DNA of 64,000 nucleotides, taken from positions 1 through 64,000 of the forward strand of contig CAADTP010000004.1 in assembly GCA_900751995.1 (NCBI GenBank), read 5' to 3'. Source of the stretch: Lachnospiraceae bacterium (lineage in GTDB: Bacteria > Bacillota > Clostridia > Lachnospirales > Lachnospiraceae). Made by a program: the position numbers and the translations under genes. Positions 25,571 to 34,165 of this stretch are shown here, piece by piece. The notes below the pieces were generated by a model. It was not told the origin of the DNA and searched no databases. It saw nothing but the letters and a program-made list of their open reading frames with translations. Numbering within the stretch: position 1 is the first letter of the stretch; each line of letters starts with the position of its first letter.

Positions 25571-28012
25571 CTACCTCTGTTTCTTCGCAAAGATCAAAAA
25601 CATCGGGGTCGGATTGTAAAACTCGTCTTTTTCTGTATAAATACGTTTGCTGATACCAAGGTCAAAGGAAAATTCTTCCACACCTATACGGCTCAGCGTT
25701 TCCAGATCCCATGCCGGACGCAGAAAAGAACTGATGGGCAGCTGCCGCTTGATATCCTCGCATTCCTGCATCAGCTCATCCTGGATCTGATGATGAGCAT
25801 GATTCTCCGGAAGATCCGCAGTGTCCGCAAAGTCTGCTGCTCCGTAGTTTGCATCCAGATTTATCATCACTCCGCCCGGTTTCAGTACGCGGAACCATTC
25901 CTGATAAGCATGCTCCGCGTCTGGAAGTGTCCAGGTAAGGTTTCGTGATACGATCACGTCAAATTCCTCATCCGGAAAATCCGGAGCTTCTGCATCCATC
26001 ACCATAAACCGGCAGTCTGCTTTTTCTTCCTCCGCCAGCTCCTTTGCATGAGTGATCATATCCGGCGTCAGATCGATCCCGGTTACCTGATGGCCTTCCT
26101 TTGCAAGAAGAATGGTAAAAAATCCGGTTCCGCAGCCTACATCCAGGATCCGGAGATTCTTTTTCTCAGGCAGATACTTCTTAAGCTCAGCCATCCAGCG
26201 GCCTGCAAGTGCACTGTGAAGCTCTGCTCTTCTCTGTTCCAGAAAGCTGTCGCTGCGCCTGGTCCAGTACTGGGCGATCCTTGTTTTCCGCTCGTCTTTT
26301 TCTCTTACGATATTTCCGTAGGTGATCACAGGGCCGCCTTCCACAACCTGAAGGCTTGATACCTGATAAAGGATCACACCATCCATGTCTGCACGACAGA
26401 TTTCCTGTACATTTCCCTCATAATCACGGATCTCTCCAAGATACTCATCCTGATGAACGATATCGCCTGGTTTCTTCACCGGGTACCAGAGACCGTTGAC
26501 ACTGGCGCACTGATAACGCACATCATCCATTTTCAGCGGATAGTACGTACTGTGGGAACGGATTCCGTTATAGGCTCCGATGCTGCAGAGGATATTTCTT
26601 ACATCTCTTCGCATGGAATCCACTTCCTCCCGTTCCCAGGTTCCCATACAGCCGCGTTCCAGAAGGACCGCCGGAATGTGGAAGGTACTTGCCGCATAAT
26701 TGTAGGCGCCGCCTGTGCTTACATTTGACTGTACCATATATGGGACATCAACCTGCTCTGCCATCTTTCGGGAGGCTTCCACGATCTCCGGCTTTGCCAC
26801 GCCTGCAAAATATACATACGGAGTCAGTTCCTCATAATCGTCACCGCCGTGAAGATCGATATAATAATCCGCCTTCCGGATCAGGGATTCTGTGATAGCT
26901 GCCGCCAGACGTTCCATTTTTGTTCCGTCCTTTTTGCCCGGGAAAACACGGTTCAGATTTTTTCCGTCCTCCCAGCTGATACTGCCTGCACGCTTCTCAA
27001 AGTCTTCCCGGTTCAGCACCTTTACCAGAACCAGCTGGCCCTTTACCTTTTCCGGCTTCAGCCGCTTCGACAGCTCGATCAGAGTCTGGATTCCCACATA
27101 CTCTCCTGCATGAAGACCTGCTGTGACGAGAACGGTTTTTCCCGGATCTTTTCCACGGATGATGGTTGCCGGAAGGACAAATTCTCCATCTCCGAGCTCA
27201 AGAAAGCCTTCTGTTTTTTCTCCTGCCGCAACCGGAAGATTCAGGAAATGATCCGGCTTTACACCAGTTACCATAAACATTGGTGTGGACTGATAATTTA
27301 ATCTCTCCTCCTCACTCCAGACCGTTTTCCATATTTCTGTGTCTGTGCGGATTCCAAGAAGTCCTGCTTCTCTGAGAGTTTTTACATCCCACTGGGGACG
27401 ACTGATCTTTGACAGCGGTACCTGGAGGGCGATCCGCTCCATGCGCTCAATATCCGTACAGAGATAGTGATCATCCAGGCTGTTGTTTTCCACATTTTTC
27501 CGGTCGTTTTCGTATGCCTTACGCTGCTCTTCCTCATAAAGATAACCGTACCAGTTGGCATCAAAATTCAGAAGTCTTCCTCCTACCTTCAGTACACGGA
27601 CCCACTCTCTGTAAGCAACATCAGGATGCTCCAGATTCCAGGTAAGATTTCGGGAAATGACCACGTCAAAGGTATTATCCTCAAAATCCAGCTTCTGTGC
27701 ATCCATCCTCAAAAAGCGGATATTCCGGCAAAGGTCTCCTGCATTTTCCTTTGCCTTTTCCAGCATTCCTTCCGTATAATCCACTGCATCTACATGATAT
27801 CCGGCTTCTGCCAGGATCACAGGAAAAAATCCGGGGCCTGTTCCGATATCCAGGATACGGATCTCTTCCTTGGGTTTGTCCGGAAACTGACTGGTCAGCA
27901 CCTTAAGCCATGCGTTTTTCTGCGTTCCTGCAAGCTCTTTATGATTCACTTCGGAGTACCCTTCTGTACGGGTGCTCCAGTAAGATTCGATTTCATCGAG
28001 AAGTTTTTCCAC
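25571..28012 (-). CDS. methyltransferase / zinc deacylase / methyltransferase three-domain fusion
   Basis: 813 residues from a GTG start 7 nt after GGAGG. Residues 1-250 form a class I SAM methyltransferase (ILDIGTGPGFF at 53-63). Residues 257-570 form a succinylglutamate desuccinylase/aspartoacylase-type zinc hydrolase with ligands His301 and Glu304 (GLHAGE), His388 (DLHGG) and probable catalytic Glu452 (LLERG). Residues 575-813 form a second methyltransferase (ILDVGCGTGFF). The two methyltransferases are sister copies: both have YW(S/T)xR, RNLTW (121, 690), RVLKxGG, DAN and a terminal TPMF. The substrate is unknown. Its promoter and LysR partner tie it to the two importers. Confidence 0.88.
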   Translation of the reverse strand: MEKLLDEIESYWSTRTEGYSEVNHKELAGTQKNAWLKVLTSQFPDKPKEEIRILDIGTGPGFFPVILAEAGYHVDAVDYTEGMLEKAKENAGDLCRNIRFLRMDAQKLDFEDNTFDVVISRNLTWNLEHPDVAYREWVRVLKVGGRLLNFDANWYGYLYEEEQRKAYENDRKNVENNSLDDHYLCTDIERMERIALQVPLSKISRPQWDVKTLREAGLLGIRTDTEIWKTVWSEEERLNYQSTPMFMVTGVKPDHFLNLPVAAGEKTEGFLELGDGEFVLPATIIRGKDPGKTVLVTAGLHAGEYVGIQTLIELSKRLKPEKVKGQLVLVKVLNREDFEKRAGSISWEDGKNLNRVFPGKKDGTKMERLAAAITESLIRKADYYIDLHGGDDYEELTPYVYFAGVAKPEIVEASRKMAEQVDVPYMVQSNVSTGGAYNYAASTFHIPAVLLERGCMGTWEREEVDSMRRDVRNILCSIGAYNGIRSHSTYYPLKMDDVRYQCASVNGLWYPVKKPGDIVHQDEYLGEIRDYEGNVQEICRADMDGVILYQVSSLQVVEGGPVITYGNIVREKDERKTRIAQYWTRRSDSFLEQRRAELHSALAGRWMAELKKYLPEKKNLRILDVGCGTGFFTILLAKEGHQVTGIDLTPDMITHAKELAEEEKADCRFMVMDAEAPDFPDEEFDVIVSRNLTWTLPDAEHAYQEWFRVLKPGGVMINLDANYGAADFADTADLPENHAHHQIQDELMQECEDIKRQLPISSFLRPAWDLETLSRIGVEEFSFDLGISKRIYTEKDEFYNPTPMFLIFAKKQR

Positions 28013-28040
28013 GTTGATTCCTCCGCACTTTTCTATTCAC

Positions 28041-28063
28041 GTGAGGGAGCTCAGGTCCCTCAC
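28041..28063 (-). other. leader hairpin before the fusion enzyme
   Basis: GTGAGGGA and TCCCTCAC form an 8-bp stem with a 7-nt loop on the minus strand, just after the predicted transcription start and ahead of the ribosome site AAGTGCGGAGG. No U-tract. Confidence 0.6.
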
Positions 28064-28074
28064 AGGTCACGTTT

Positions 28075-28116
28075 AATGTACCAAATTGTCAGGGTATTAA
28101 CAAGCCCCTGGGGGGG
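28075..28116 (-). promoter_or_regulatory. promoter of the fusion enzyme and LysR operon with CCCC/GGGG palindrome
   Basis: TTGTTA at 28098-28103, a 17-nt spacer and TACATT at 28075-28080 on the minus strand. The G/C block at 28105-28116 (GGGG against CCCC, longer on one side) lies 1 nt from the -35, as in the two importer promoters. The other side of this 255-nt gap must also hold the divergent nth promoter. Confidence 0.65.
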
Positions 28117-28268
28117 ATTCCCAAAATTGCTCTGCTGATAAAATGCCCAAATGCCACACACTGCTTCTGTACTCCTGTCCACCTTGTAATTCTCCGAATG
28201 CTGTGGTATCATCCTGGCTGTAGTAATTCAGTAATATAACCGAAATTGAAAGGATGGTTCATATACAA

Positions 28269-28904
28269 ATGACAACACAGGAACTGGCCTATGAAGTTAT
28301 CAGCCGTTTAAAAAAAGAATATCCGGATGCAGACTGTACACTGGATTATGATGATGCCTGGAAGCTTCTTGTAAGTGTCCGTCTGGCAGCTCAGTGCACC
28401 GATGCCCGGGTCAATGTAGTTGTTCAGGATCTCTATGCAAAATACCCGGATGTGGCAGCCCTGGCAGCAGCAGAGCCGGAAGCGATCGAAGCCATTGTAC
28501 GTCCCTGCGGCCTTGGAAAAAGCAAAGCCCGGGACATCAGCGCCTGTATGCGCATTCTCCACGAACAGTATCACGACAAGGTGCCGGAAGACTTTAACGC
28601 ACTTCTGAAGCTTCCCGGTGTGGGCCGAAAAAGCGCAAACCTGATCATGGGGGACGTATTCGGCAAGCCCGCCATTGTAACAGATACTCACTGTATCCGC
28701 CTTTCCAACCGCATCGGCCTTGTCCATGACATGAAGGATCCGAAAAAGGTGGAAATGGCTCTCTGGAAGATCATCCCTCCGGAAGAAGGCAATGATCTCT
28801 GCCACCGTCTTGTCAATCATGGAAGAGAAGTCTGTACAGCGCGGACAAAGCCTTACTGTGACCGCTGCTGTCTCAATGATATCTGCGAAAAAAATGGGAT
28901 CTGA
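28269..28904 (+). CDS. nth: endonuclease III, DNA glycosylase/AP lyase
   Basis: Removes oxidised pyrimidines and cleaves abasic sites. 211 residues from the ATG at 28269; an ATG 15 nt upstream is possible but its ribosome site would touch it. The helix-hairpin-helix LPGVGRKSANLI holds the catalytic Lys, and VTDTHCIRLSNRIG the catalytic Asp. The 4Fe-4S cluster cysteines near the C-terminus read C-x7-C-x2-C-x5-C, one residue longer in the first gap than E. coli Nth. Divergent from the fusion enzyme and probably co-transcribed with the next gene (47 nt gap). Confidence 0.95.
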   Translation: MTTQELAYEVISRLKKEYPDADCTLDYDDAWKLLVSVRLAAQCTDARVNVVVQDLYAKYPDVAALAAAEPEAIEAIVRPCGLGKSKARDISACMRILHEQYHDKVPEDFNALLKLPGVGRKSANLIMGDVFGKPAIVTDTHCIRLSNRIGLVHDMKDPKKVEMALWKIIPPEEGNDLCHRLVNHGREVCTARTKPYCDRCCLNDICEKNGI

Positions 28905-28951
28905 ATGTATGCAGTTCAATAAACCTTCAGACCTCGGAAAGGAAAAACATA

Positions 28952-29485
28952 ATGAATTTCAAAAAACTGGAAAATAATCTCCTGGATATGATCCAGGAAC
29001 AACAGGTAAAGATCGGATACATGAGCGGAGTTACCCGTTTTTATTATCCGCTGCAGTCTCTGAACCGTCTTCTTGGCACAGAGCTTACGGAAGAAGAAAT
29101 GCAGCATGCTATGGAAGAATTCTCAGATCATGCCTGTGACCGTCTTGGAAAAGTAACGGCTTCTTCCAAAAACGGGCGTTTCTGCATCACCCTGCCGCCT
29201 CAGGCCTCGGACTACGTTCACGAAAACCGGAAGCCGAGTGAATTTCTGGTACGCTTTATAGGCACGGTTGCCCGTCATGGCTGTACTCTGGATGAAGTGA
29301 TGGACGTTTTTCATGCTTATTCCGACCATGTACACATGGAAAAAACAACCGGAACCGGATTTGATTATCTTGTATATTTCGAAGACGGGATTCCGGATGA
29401 CTACCGGTATTGTCTGTCCCTGGAGGGTGAGCATATGATCTATCATAAGTTCACACCTGAGGACTATGAGGACTTCGGATTCTGA
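28952..29485 (+). CDS. uncharacterised conserved protein, DUF3877-like
   Basis: 177 residues, soluble, mixed helix and strand, acidic C-terminus. It resembles a family of unknown function that I remember as DUF3877 from Lachnospiraceae; this could not be verified here. No catalytic motif is evident. The start follows GGAAAGGAAAAA. It lies 47 nt after nth and before a strong terminator, so it likely shares the nth transcript. No function can be offered. Confidence 0.75.
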   Translation: MNFKKLENNLLDMIQEQQVKIGYMSGVTRFYYPLQSLNRLLGTELTEEEMQHAMEEFSDHACDRLGKVTASSKNGRFCITLPPQASDYVHENRKPSEFLVRFIGTVARHGCTLDEVMDVFHAYSDHVHMEKTTGTGFDYLVYFEDGIPDDYRYCLSLEGEHMIYHKFTPEDYEDFGF

Positions 29486-29560
29486 TCTCCGAACACCGGG
29501 CAAGTTTTCCCCTCTGCTTATTGCTTTTCGCAGCTCTGCAGGGAACTTCCTTTATTTGCT

Positions 29561-29627
29561 AAACAACCGCCGGTCTGCAGACAGATCTTCAAAAAGTCCT
29601 CTGCAGATCGACGGTTGTTTTTATTTT
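29561..29627 (+). terminator. terminator after nth and the DUF3877-like gene
   Basis: A long stem (AACAACCG with CGGTTGTT, continued by TCTGCAGA with TCTGCAGA) runs into TTTTTATTTT on the plus strand. Confidence 0.88.
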
Positions 29628-31439
29628 CTATGCACGGAATTTCTTCTGCATCTCCCGCACCATATCTTTCCTCTTAAACAGGAACAGCCATACCAGCATC
29701 AGAAAGCTGACGCATATACAGATCAGCGACGGATACAGCACCGTTACCACACCGGCAGCCAGCAGGATCACAGGGATCACTCCTCCGAAAGCTCCTGCTT
29801 CCAGAAGATAGATCATATATTCCGCCACCTCCAGCTTCTGTACCGCAGTGATCACCCACATGGAGCAGATCACAGCAAGCGAAGCCAGAGGAAGCAGATA
29901 ATCCACAGACCAGCCACGCCAGCCGGTAAACACATCCCAAAGCACTCCTGCAACAGCTGCGATTACCAGCTGCCACATCTCATTCTTCAGAAGATTCCGC
30001 CGCTTCACATAAGCCACTGAAACCATCAGCCAGGTGCAGAACGCCCCTGCAGTCACAAACCAGGCCCAGCCTATATGACCATCCAGCAGATAATCGATCA
30101 GATTACATACCACAGCCAGCACAATACACAGAAACGTAAAGCTCTCAAAAAGCTTCATCTGCTGCTTCTGCTCCTCTTTTTGTCCCGGAAGATCATTCTC
30201 ACGAATTGTACAGGATACCTGCTCATTTTTCAGTCTCTCCACAAAATTCCGCTCAATATTTCCATTGGGGATCTTGGACGTAAAGCTTAAAACCATCTCA
30301 TCTCCAAAAGAACAGGAACACAGCTGCAGACTGTCCGTGCTTGCAAAAAGTCCGAATCTCTGAATATATTTCCGATATTCCTCCGGCATCCGGATGATCC
30401 CCACATTGGAATAGATCGCCGTGATAGACCTCCCTCCGAGAGTCGTCCCGGCAAGAAGGAACGGGGTTTTGATCTCCAGTGGTACCAGACGCAGGATCGG
30501 ATTTTTCTCCAGGCTTACCAGATCATTCAGCTTTGCTTCGATCACGTCCTTACTCAGTTCCTTTGCAAACTGCTCCTTTACGGATCTCAGAATATCCTCA
30601 AAGGCTGTATCAGGCTGAAAATAACAGCTGATCTCGATCCACCCGAAAAAATTTGCCATAGACCGGGACGGAAAATAATTTCTCAAATTTACCGGGACCA
30701 TCAGACCAATGGGCTTTTTCGCCTGATTCTGAGGCACTTCTTCATGGATTGCCCAGATAAGAGCTGCCGTAAGAAAAACCGTGATCGACACACCGGCCGC
30801 TTTTGCACGGGCGTGGATCTCTTTTACCGGAACACAGACTTCCGTGATATTCATATCCTCCTGCCTGAGCTTCTCGCCTTTTAGCTGGAAGGCAGGCTTC
30901 TTGGACTCTCTCTTTCTTGGCGCATCGGAGGAATAATACTGAGAAAAACTGTCCTCCTCCATATCCCTGCCTGTAATGTTCTCATCCGGAAAAAGCTCCG
31001 GAAGCTCTGCGGATGGGTGCGTCTCCTGAAGATAATTTTTCACCAGCTCCATCAGAAAATGCATGGCTCCCGTTCCATCCGTCAGCGCATGAAATACCTC
31101 GAAATTGATCCTGTTCTTATAATAGCTCACCCGAAAAAGAAGCGTTTTTTTGTCCGGAATATAAAGTCCGCTACAAGGTGCACCTGCTTCTTTCTTTACC
31201 ACTGCCGGAATATCACGTCTCTCCAGATAAAACCAGAACAGTCCCTTTCTTAAAACTGCACGGAAAAGAGGATATTTTTCCAGTGTCCTCTCCAGGGCTT
31301 CCTGCAGTGTTTCTTCTTTTATCTCTTCTTTCAGTTCACAGTAAAAACGAAATACCCTGGTGTCATTCTTTCCTGTCACCGCCGGGAACGCCAGCGCCGC
31401 ATTGTCAAGTTTTCTCCACTGTGCATATTCGTTCTTCAT
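29628..31439 (-). CDS. condensation-fold acyltransferase fused to a multi-helix membrane domain (DUF6320-like)
   Basis: 603 residues. The N-terminal 420 residues look like the alcohol-acyltransferase/wax-ester-synthase/condensation fold: the catalytic HxxxD is HALTD in EVFHALTDGTGAMHFLMEL, and a second conserved region reads PIGLMVPVNLRNYFPSRSMANFFG. The C-terminal 170 residues hold about five membrane helices and end with a basic tail. It would transfer an acyl group at the membrane; donor and acceptor are unknown. The start overlaps the upstream esterase gene by 35 nt, so the two should act together. Confidence 0.75.
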   Translation of the reverse strand: MKNEYAQWRKLDNAALAFPAVTGKNDTRVFRFYCELKEEIKEETLQEALERTLEKYPLFRAVLRKGLFWFYLERRDIPAVVKKEAGAPCSGLYIPDKKTLLFRVSYYKNRINFEVFHALTDGTGAMHFLMELVKNYLQETHPSAELPELFPDENITGRDMEEDSFSQYYSSDAPRKRESKKPAFQLKGEKLRQEDMNITEVCVPVKEIHARAKAAGVSITVFLTAALIWAIHEEVPQNQAKKPIGLMVPVNLRNYFPSRSMANFFGWIEISCYFQPDTAFEDILRSVKEQFAKELSKDVIEAKLNDLVSLEKNPILRLVPLEIKTPFLLAGTTLGGRSITAIYSNVGIIRMPEEYRKYIQRFGLFASTDSLQLCSCSFGDEMVLSFTSKIPNGNIERNFVERLKNEQVSCTIRENDLPGQKEEQKQQMKLFESFTFLCIVLAVVCNLIDYLLDGHIGWAWFVTAGAFCTWLMVSVAYVKRRNLLKNEMWQLVIAAVAGVLWDVFTGWRGWSVDYLLPLASLAVICSMWVITAVQKLEVAEYMIYLLEAGAFGGVIPVILLAAGVVTVLYPSLICICVSFLMLVWLFLFKRKDMVREMQKKFRA

Positions 31440-32694
31440 GATGCTTTCCTTCTTCCTGTTCCTCTGTTTCCAGAAAACGATTTACATATGCAAAGCTCTC
31501 CTGCACATGCAGAAATTTGATCCCCAGTGCAAAATACCCATGAAACGCACCTGCGATCCTGTGCACTTCCACACGATTTCCCGCTTCCTTCAGTTTTTCG
31601 CCAAATGCCTCACCTTCATCCCGAAGAGGATCGAACTCAGCGGTAAGTATCAGTGTATCCGGCATATTTCGAAGATTCTTCTCCAGGATCGGTGCAAAAT
31701 AGGGGTTCCTCCTGTCTTCCGGACAACTCTCATAGAGTTTCAGATAATCTTCCATCTTCTCCGCTGTGAGAAGATAACCGGTTCCGTTTGTTTTTACGGA
31801 TTCAAAGGGAGAGTCTTCCGTATAACAGTTGTTCAGTGCCGGATAAATAAGGATCTGTTTTTTTGGAAAAAAATCTCCGCGGTCTCTGGCCATCATACAT
31901 ACAGCCGCTGCCAGATTTCCGCCTGCACTATCTCCCATAATGGTGATACGATCCGGATCCGTATTCAGAAGAAAACGATTGGTGTAAAAAGTCTTCGCAG
32001 CTGCATAACAATCCATCAGTCCCACCGGGAAACGGTATTCCGGTGCCAGCCTGTATTCAACAGACGCCACGATCTGACCGGTAGACTGTGCCATTCTGGC
32101 ACAAACCCGCTGATAATTCTCTACACTTTCCGTAACCCAGCCACCGCCATGGAAAAACAGAATCACCGGTGGTTTTTTTCCGGAGGCGGCACCGTTTTCC
32201 ATGTCCTCTTCTGTTGGAAAAAACAGACGGATCGGCACTTTATAGTCTCCGTTATAAACTTCCGCATCCAGCGTCCTGTAAAAGATCCTCATAGGATCCA
32301 TCTTCTTAAGATCTGCCAGCTTTCTGGAAGCCTCCACTTCGATCCCGCCATAGGAAAGAGCATGGAGCACTGTCCGCACGGCACGTGGCATAGCAGTTTC
32401 TCTCCCGGTCGGAATGCCCGGAACTATGACTGGGCGGCTTCTTCTGTTTTCTTTTCTTGTATAGATATATTTTGTTTCTGTTTCATATCTTCCAGGAATG
32501 CAGACTTGTTTCACGCAGGTACGCCTGTAGGCAATCCTCTTCAGAATCTCATGATCTGTACGGATGATCACTTCCGTTCCCTTATAGCCCCGGATATAAT
32601 ATCTGTTTTCTTTCTTTTTTATACGTGGTTGTCTCAATCGCAGTAAATATTTTCTGATTACTTTTTCCTCCGTGGATTTTTCCTTTATTTTCAC
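31405..32694 (-). CDS. alpha/beta-hydrolase, hormone-sensitive-lipase type
   Basis: 429 residues. A basic N-terminal extension of about 130 residues precedes the hydrolase fold, longer than usual for the family. Oxyanion motif FFHGGGWV, nucleophile elbow GDSAGGN, catalytic Asp in AEFDPLRDEG and catalytic His in GAFHGYF identify an acyl esterase or lipase of the HSL family. No signal peptide. It overlaps the acyltransferase gene downstream, suggesting a coupled acylation/deacylation pair acting on one product. Substrate unknown. Confidence 0.85.
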   Translation of the reverse strand: MKIKEKSTEEKVIRKYLLRLRQPRIKKKENRYYIRGYKGTEVIIRTDHEILKRIAYRRTCVKQVCIPGRYETETKYIYTRKENRRSRPVIVPGIPTGRETAMPRAVRTVLHALSYGGIEVEASRKLADLKKMDPMRIFYRTLDAEVYNGDYKVPIRLFFPTEEDMENGAASGKKPPVILFFHGGGWVTESVENYQRVCARMAQSTGQIVASVEYRLAPEYRFPVGLMDCYAAAKTFYTNRFLLNTDPDRITIMGDSAGGNLAAAVCMMARDRGDFFPKKQILIYPALNNCYTEDSPFESVKTNGTGYLLTAEKMEDYLKLYESCPEDRRNPYFAPILEKNLRNMPDTLILTAEFDPLRDEGEAFGEKLKEAGNRVEVHRIAGAFHGYFALGIKFLHVQESFAYVNRFLETEEQEEGKHHEERICTVEKT

Positions 32695-32713
32695 CTATGA
32701 TAGCATCCGCAGT

Positions 32714-33520
32714 CTATGAGTACAAGTCATAGTAAAAAATATACTGCTGCATGATCCCACGCATTCCTCTGTATCTGCGGTTAGGAAATCCTCTTTTGTA
32801 ATGCACGTCCATGACCTGACGGATGTGGGTATCTATGGGAAAAGCATCCATATGATGCAGTGCAAACAGGCAGATACATTCAGCTACCTTTTCTCCCACA
32901 CCACAGAGTTTCATCAGCTCCTTCTTTGCCTGAGGGTAACGCATATCATAGATTTTTTCCAGGGAGATCTGACCGGATGCAATGGTCCTGGCCGTTACTG
33001 CGATATATTTTGCCCGGTATCCCAGGCCGCATCCTCTTAACTCCTCTTCCGTTGCCTGACTCAGCGCCTCTACAGTCGGAAAAGCGTAGTATTCCACACC
33101 TGCAGATGAATTTTTTCGCTCTCCGTACTTCCGGCAGATGGTTTCGATACATTTGCGGATACGCTTGATATTGTTCTGCTGAGATATCAGAAACGTAACG
33201 ATCATTTCCCAGAGATCCTGTCTTAATATCCGTATCCCGTCTCCTGCCTTTATTGCGGCACCCAGATATTTATCCCGTGGATTAGCAGCATTCATGTAAG
33301 CTTCATAATCCGTATCCAGATCAAAATAAAGCACCCAGTAACAGATAAATTCCTCCTGAGAGCAGCAGAAATCCACCACTCCGTCTTTCTGATACATTTC
33401 CAGATACTGGTCTCCCGCCACCATGGAAAAATGTCCGTCTCCAAGCTTTCTCATCCGGAAGCACTGTCCGGAATCGCATATTTTATCAAGGCTGAAATGT
33501 TCCAGCTCTACTGTGATCAT
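32714..33520 (-). CDS. OGG1-like 8-oxoguanine DNA glycosylase/lyase
   Basis: 268 residues. The N-terminal OGG domain starts with the typical DSGQCFRM, followed by FLISQQNNIKRI and the helix-hairpin-helix LCGVGEKVAECICLFALH holding the catalytic Lys; the catalytic Asp is in FPIDTHIRQVM. This is the clostridial type of Ogg, which removes 8-oxoguanine opposite cytosine. The C-terminus is short and ends QQYIFYYDLYS. It overlaps the AraC gene upstream by 4 nt (ATGA), so it is read from the same message. Confidence 0.92.
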   Translation of the reverse strand: MITVELEHFSLDKICDSGQCFRMRKLGDGHFSMVAGDQYLEMYQKDGVVDFCCSQEEFICYWVLYFDLDTDYEAYMNAANPRDKYLGAAIKAGDGIRILRQDLWEMIVTFLISQQNNIKRIRKCIETICRKYGERKNSSAGVEYYAFPTVEALSQATEEELRGCGLGYRAKYIAVTARTIASGQISLEKIYDMRYPQAKKELMKLCGVGEKVAECICLFALHHMDAFPIDTHIRQVMDVHYKRGFPNRRYRGMRGIMQQYIFYYDLYS

Positions 33521-34053
33521 GTCTGTTCCTCTCGTAAATATTTTTCCTTATATAATGTTCTGTATTCTCTTGGTGTCATCCGGTACCGTTCCCGGAATAC
33601 CCGGTTAAAAGTCCTCTGACTTTCAAATCCCGAGATCTGCACATACGCCTGTTCCACTGCAAGATTATCATCCTTCTCCTTGCGGTTTGCCCTGAGACAC
33701 CGTACCGCATTTACAATATCCGGATGCACCTGCTCCTTTTTTATAACCGGGTCTTCCGGACAGCTGTTCTGAATGATATCCGCAAACTGACCAGTCAATA
33801 CCGGCTTTGCCCAGAGATAGACTGCTTTGTTTTCTCCCGGAGAGAACACCTGATAGTGATGGATCACATCCGGAAAGATCACTGCAAGATCTCCCTTTTC
33901 CATATGATAAAGCTCCTGTCCCATACCAAGCTCCAGAGTTCCCTCTGTGATATAGATAAACTCTATGGAATTATGAAGATGAGGTGAAGCATGGGCTGAG
34001 GTCCGCAGATGAATATGGAGATTCTTCTTTTTTTCTTCGTATACTGGAAACAT
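33517..34053 (-). CDS. AraC-family regulator with an internal in-frame deletion
   Basis: 178 residues against about 280-290 for the family. Residues 1-100 form a cupin-like sensor (HLHNSIEFIYITEGTLELGMG, GDLAVIFPDVIHHYQVF). Residues 141-178 are the end of the second helix-turn-helix (GFESQRTFNRVFRERYRMTPREYR). The whole first helix-turn-helix and the linker, roughly 110 residues, are missing between Ile140 and Ser141 (near 33633), with the frame kept. It probably cannot bind DNA in the normal way. The ATG follows GGAGAG. Overlaps the glycosylase gene downstream. Confidence 0.8.
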   Translation of the reverse strand: MFPVYEEKKKNLHIHLRTSAHASPHLHNSIEFIYITEGTLELGMGQELYHMEKGDLAVIFPDVIHHYQVFSPGENKAVYLWAKPVLTGQFADIIQNSCPEDPVIKKEQVHPDIVNAVRCLRANRKEKDDNLAVEQAYVQISGFESQRTFNRVFRERYRMTPREYRTLYKEKYLREEQT

Positions 34054-34165
34054 GGATTTTTCTCTCCGCAATATTTGACTACTTTTTCTGTGTTTTTGGC
34101 ACGTAATGTTTCCGAGAGTTTATTATAATGCATTTGTAAGTTAAAGAAAAGAGGAGGAAAATAAA

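Noticed and set aside
24658..28012. Staphylopine-type opine metallophore biosynthesis
   Set aside because: No opine dehydrogenase or nicotianamine-synthase-like gene is present; the methyltransferase domains look like ordinary class I enzymes. Only the importers resemble that system.
31360..32646. A 428-codon plus-strand frame
   Set aside because: Antisense to the HSL-type esterase with complete catalytic motifs; His- and Cys-rich composition typical of shadow frames.
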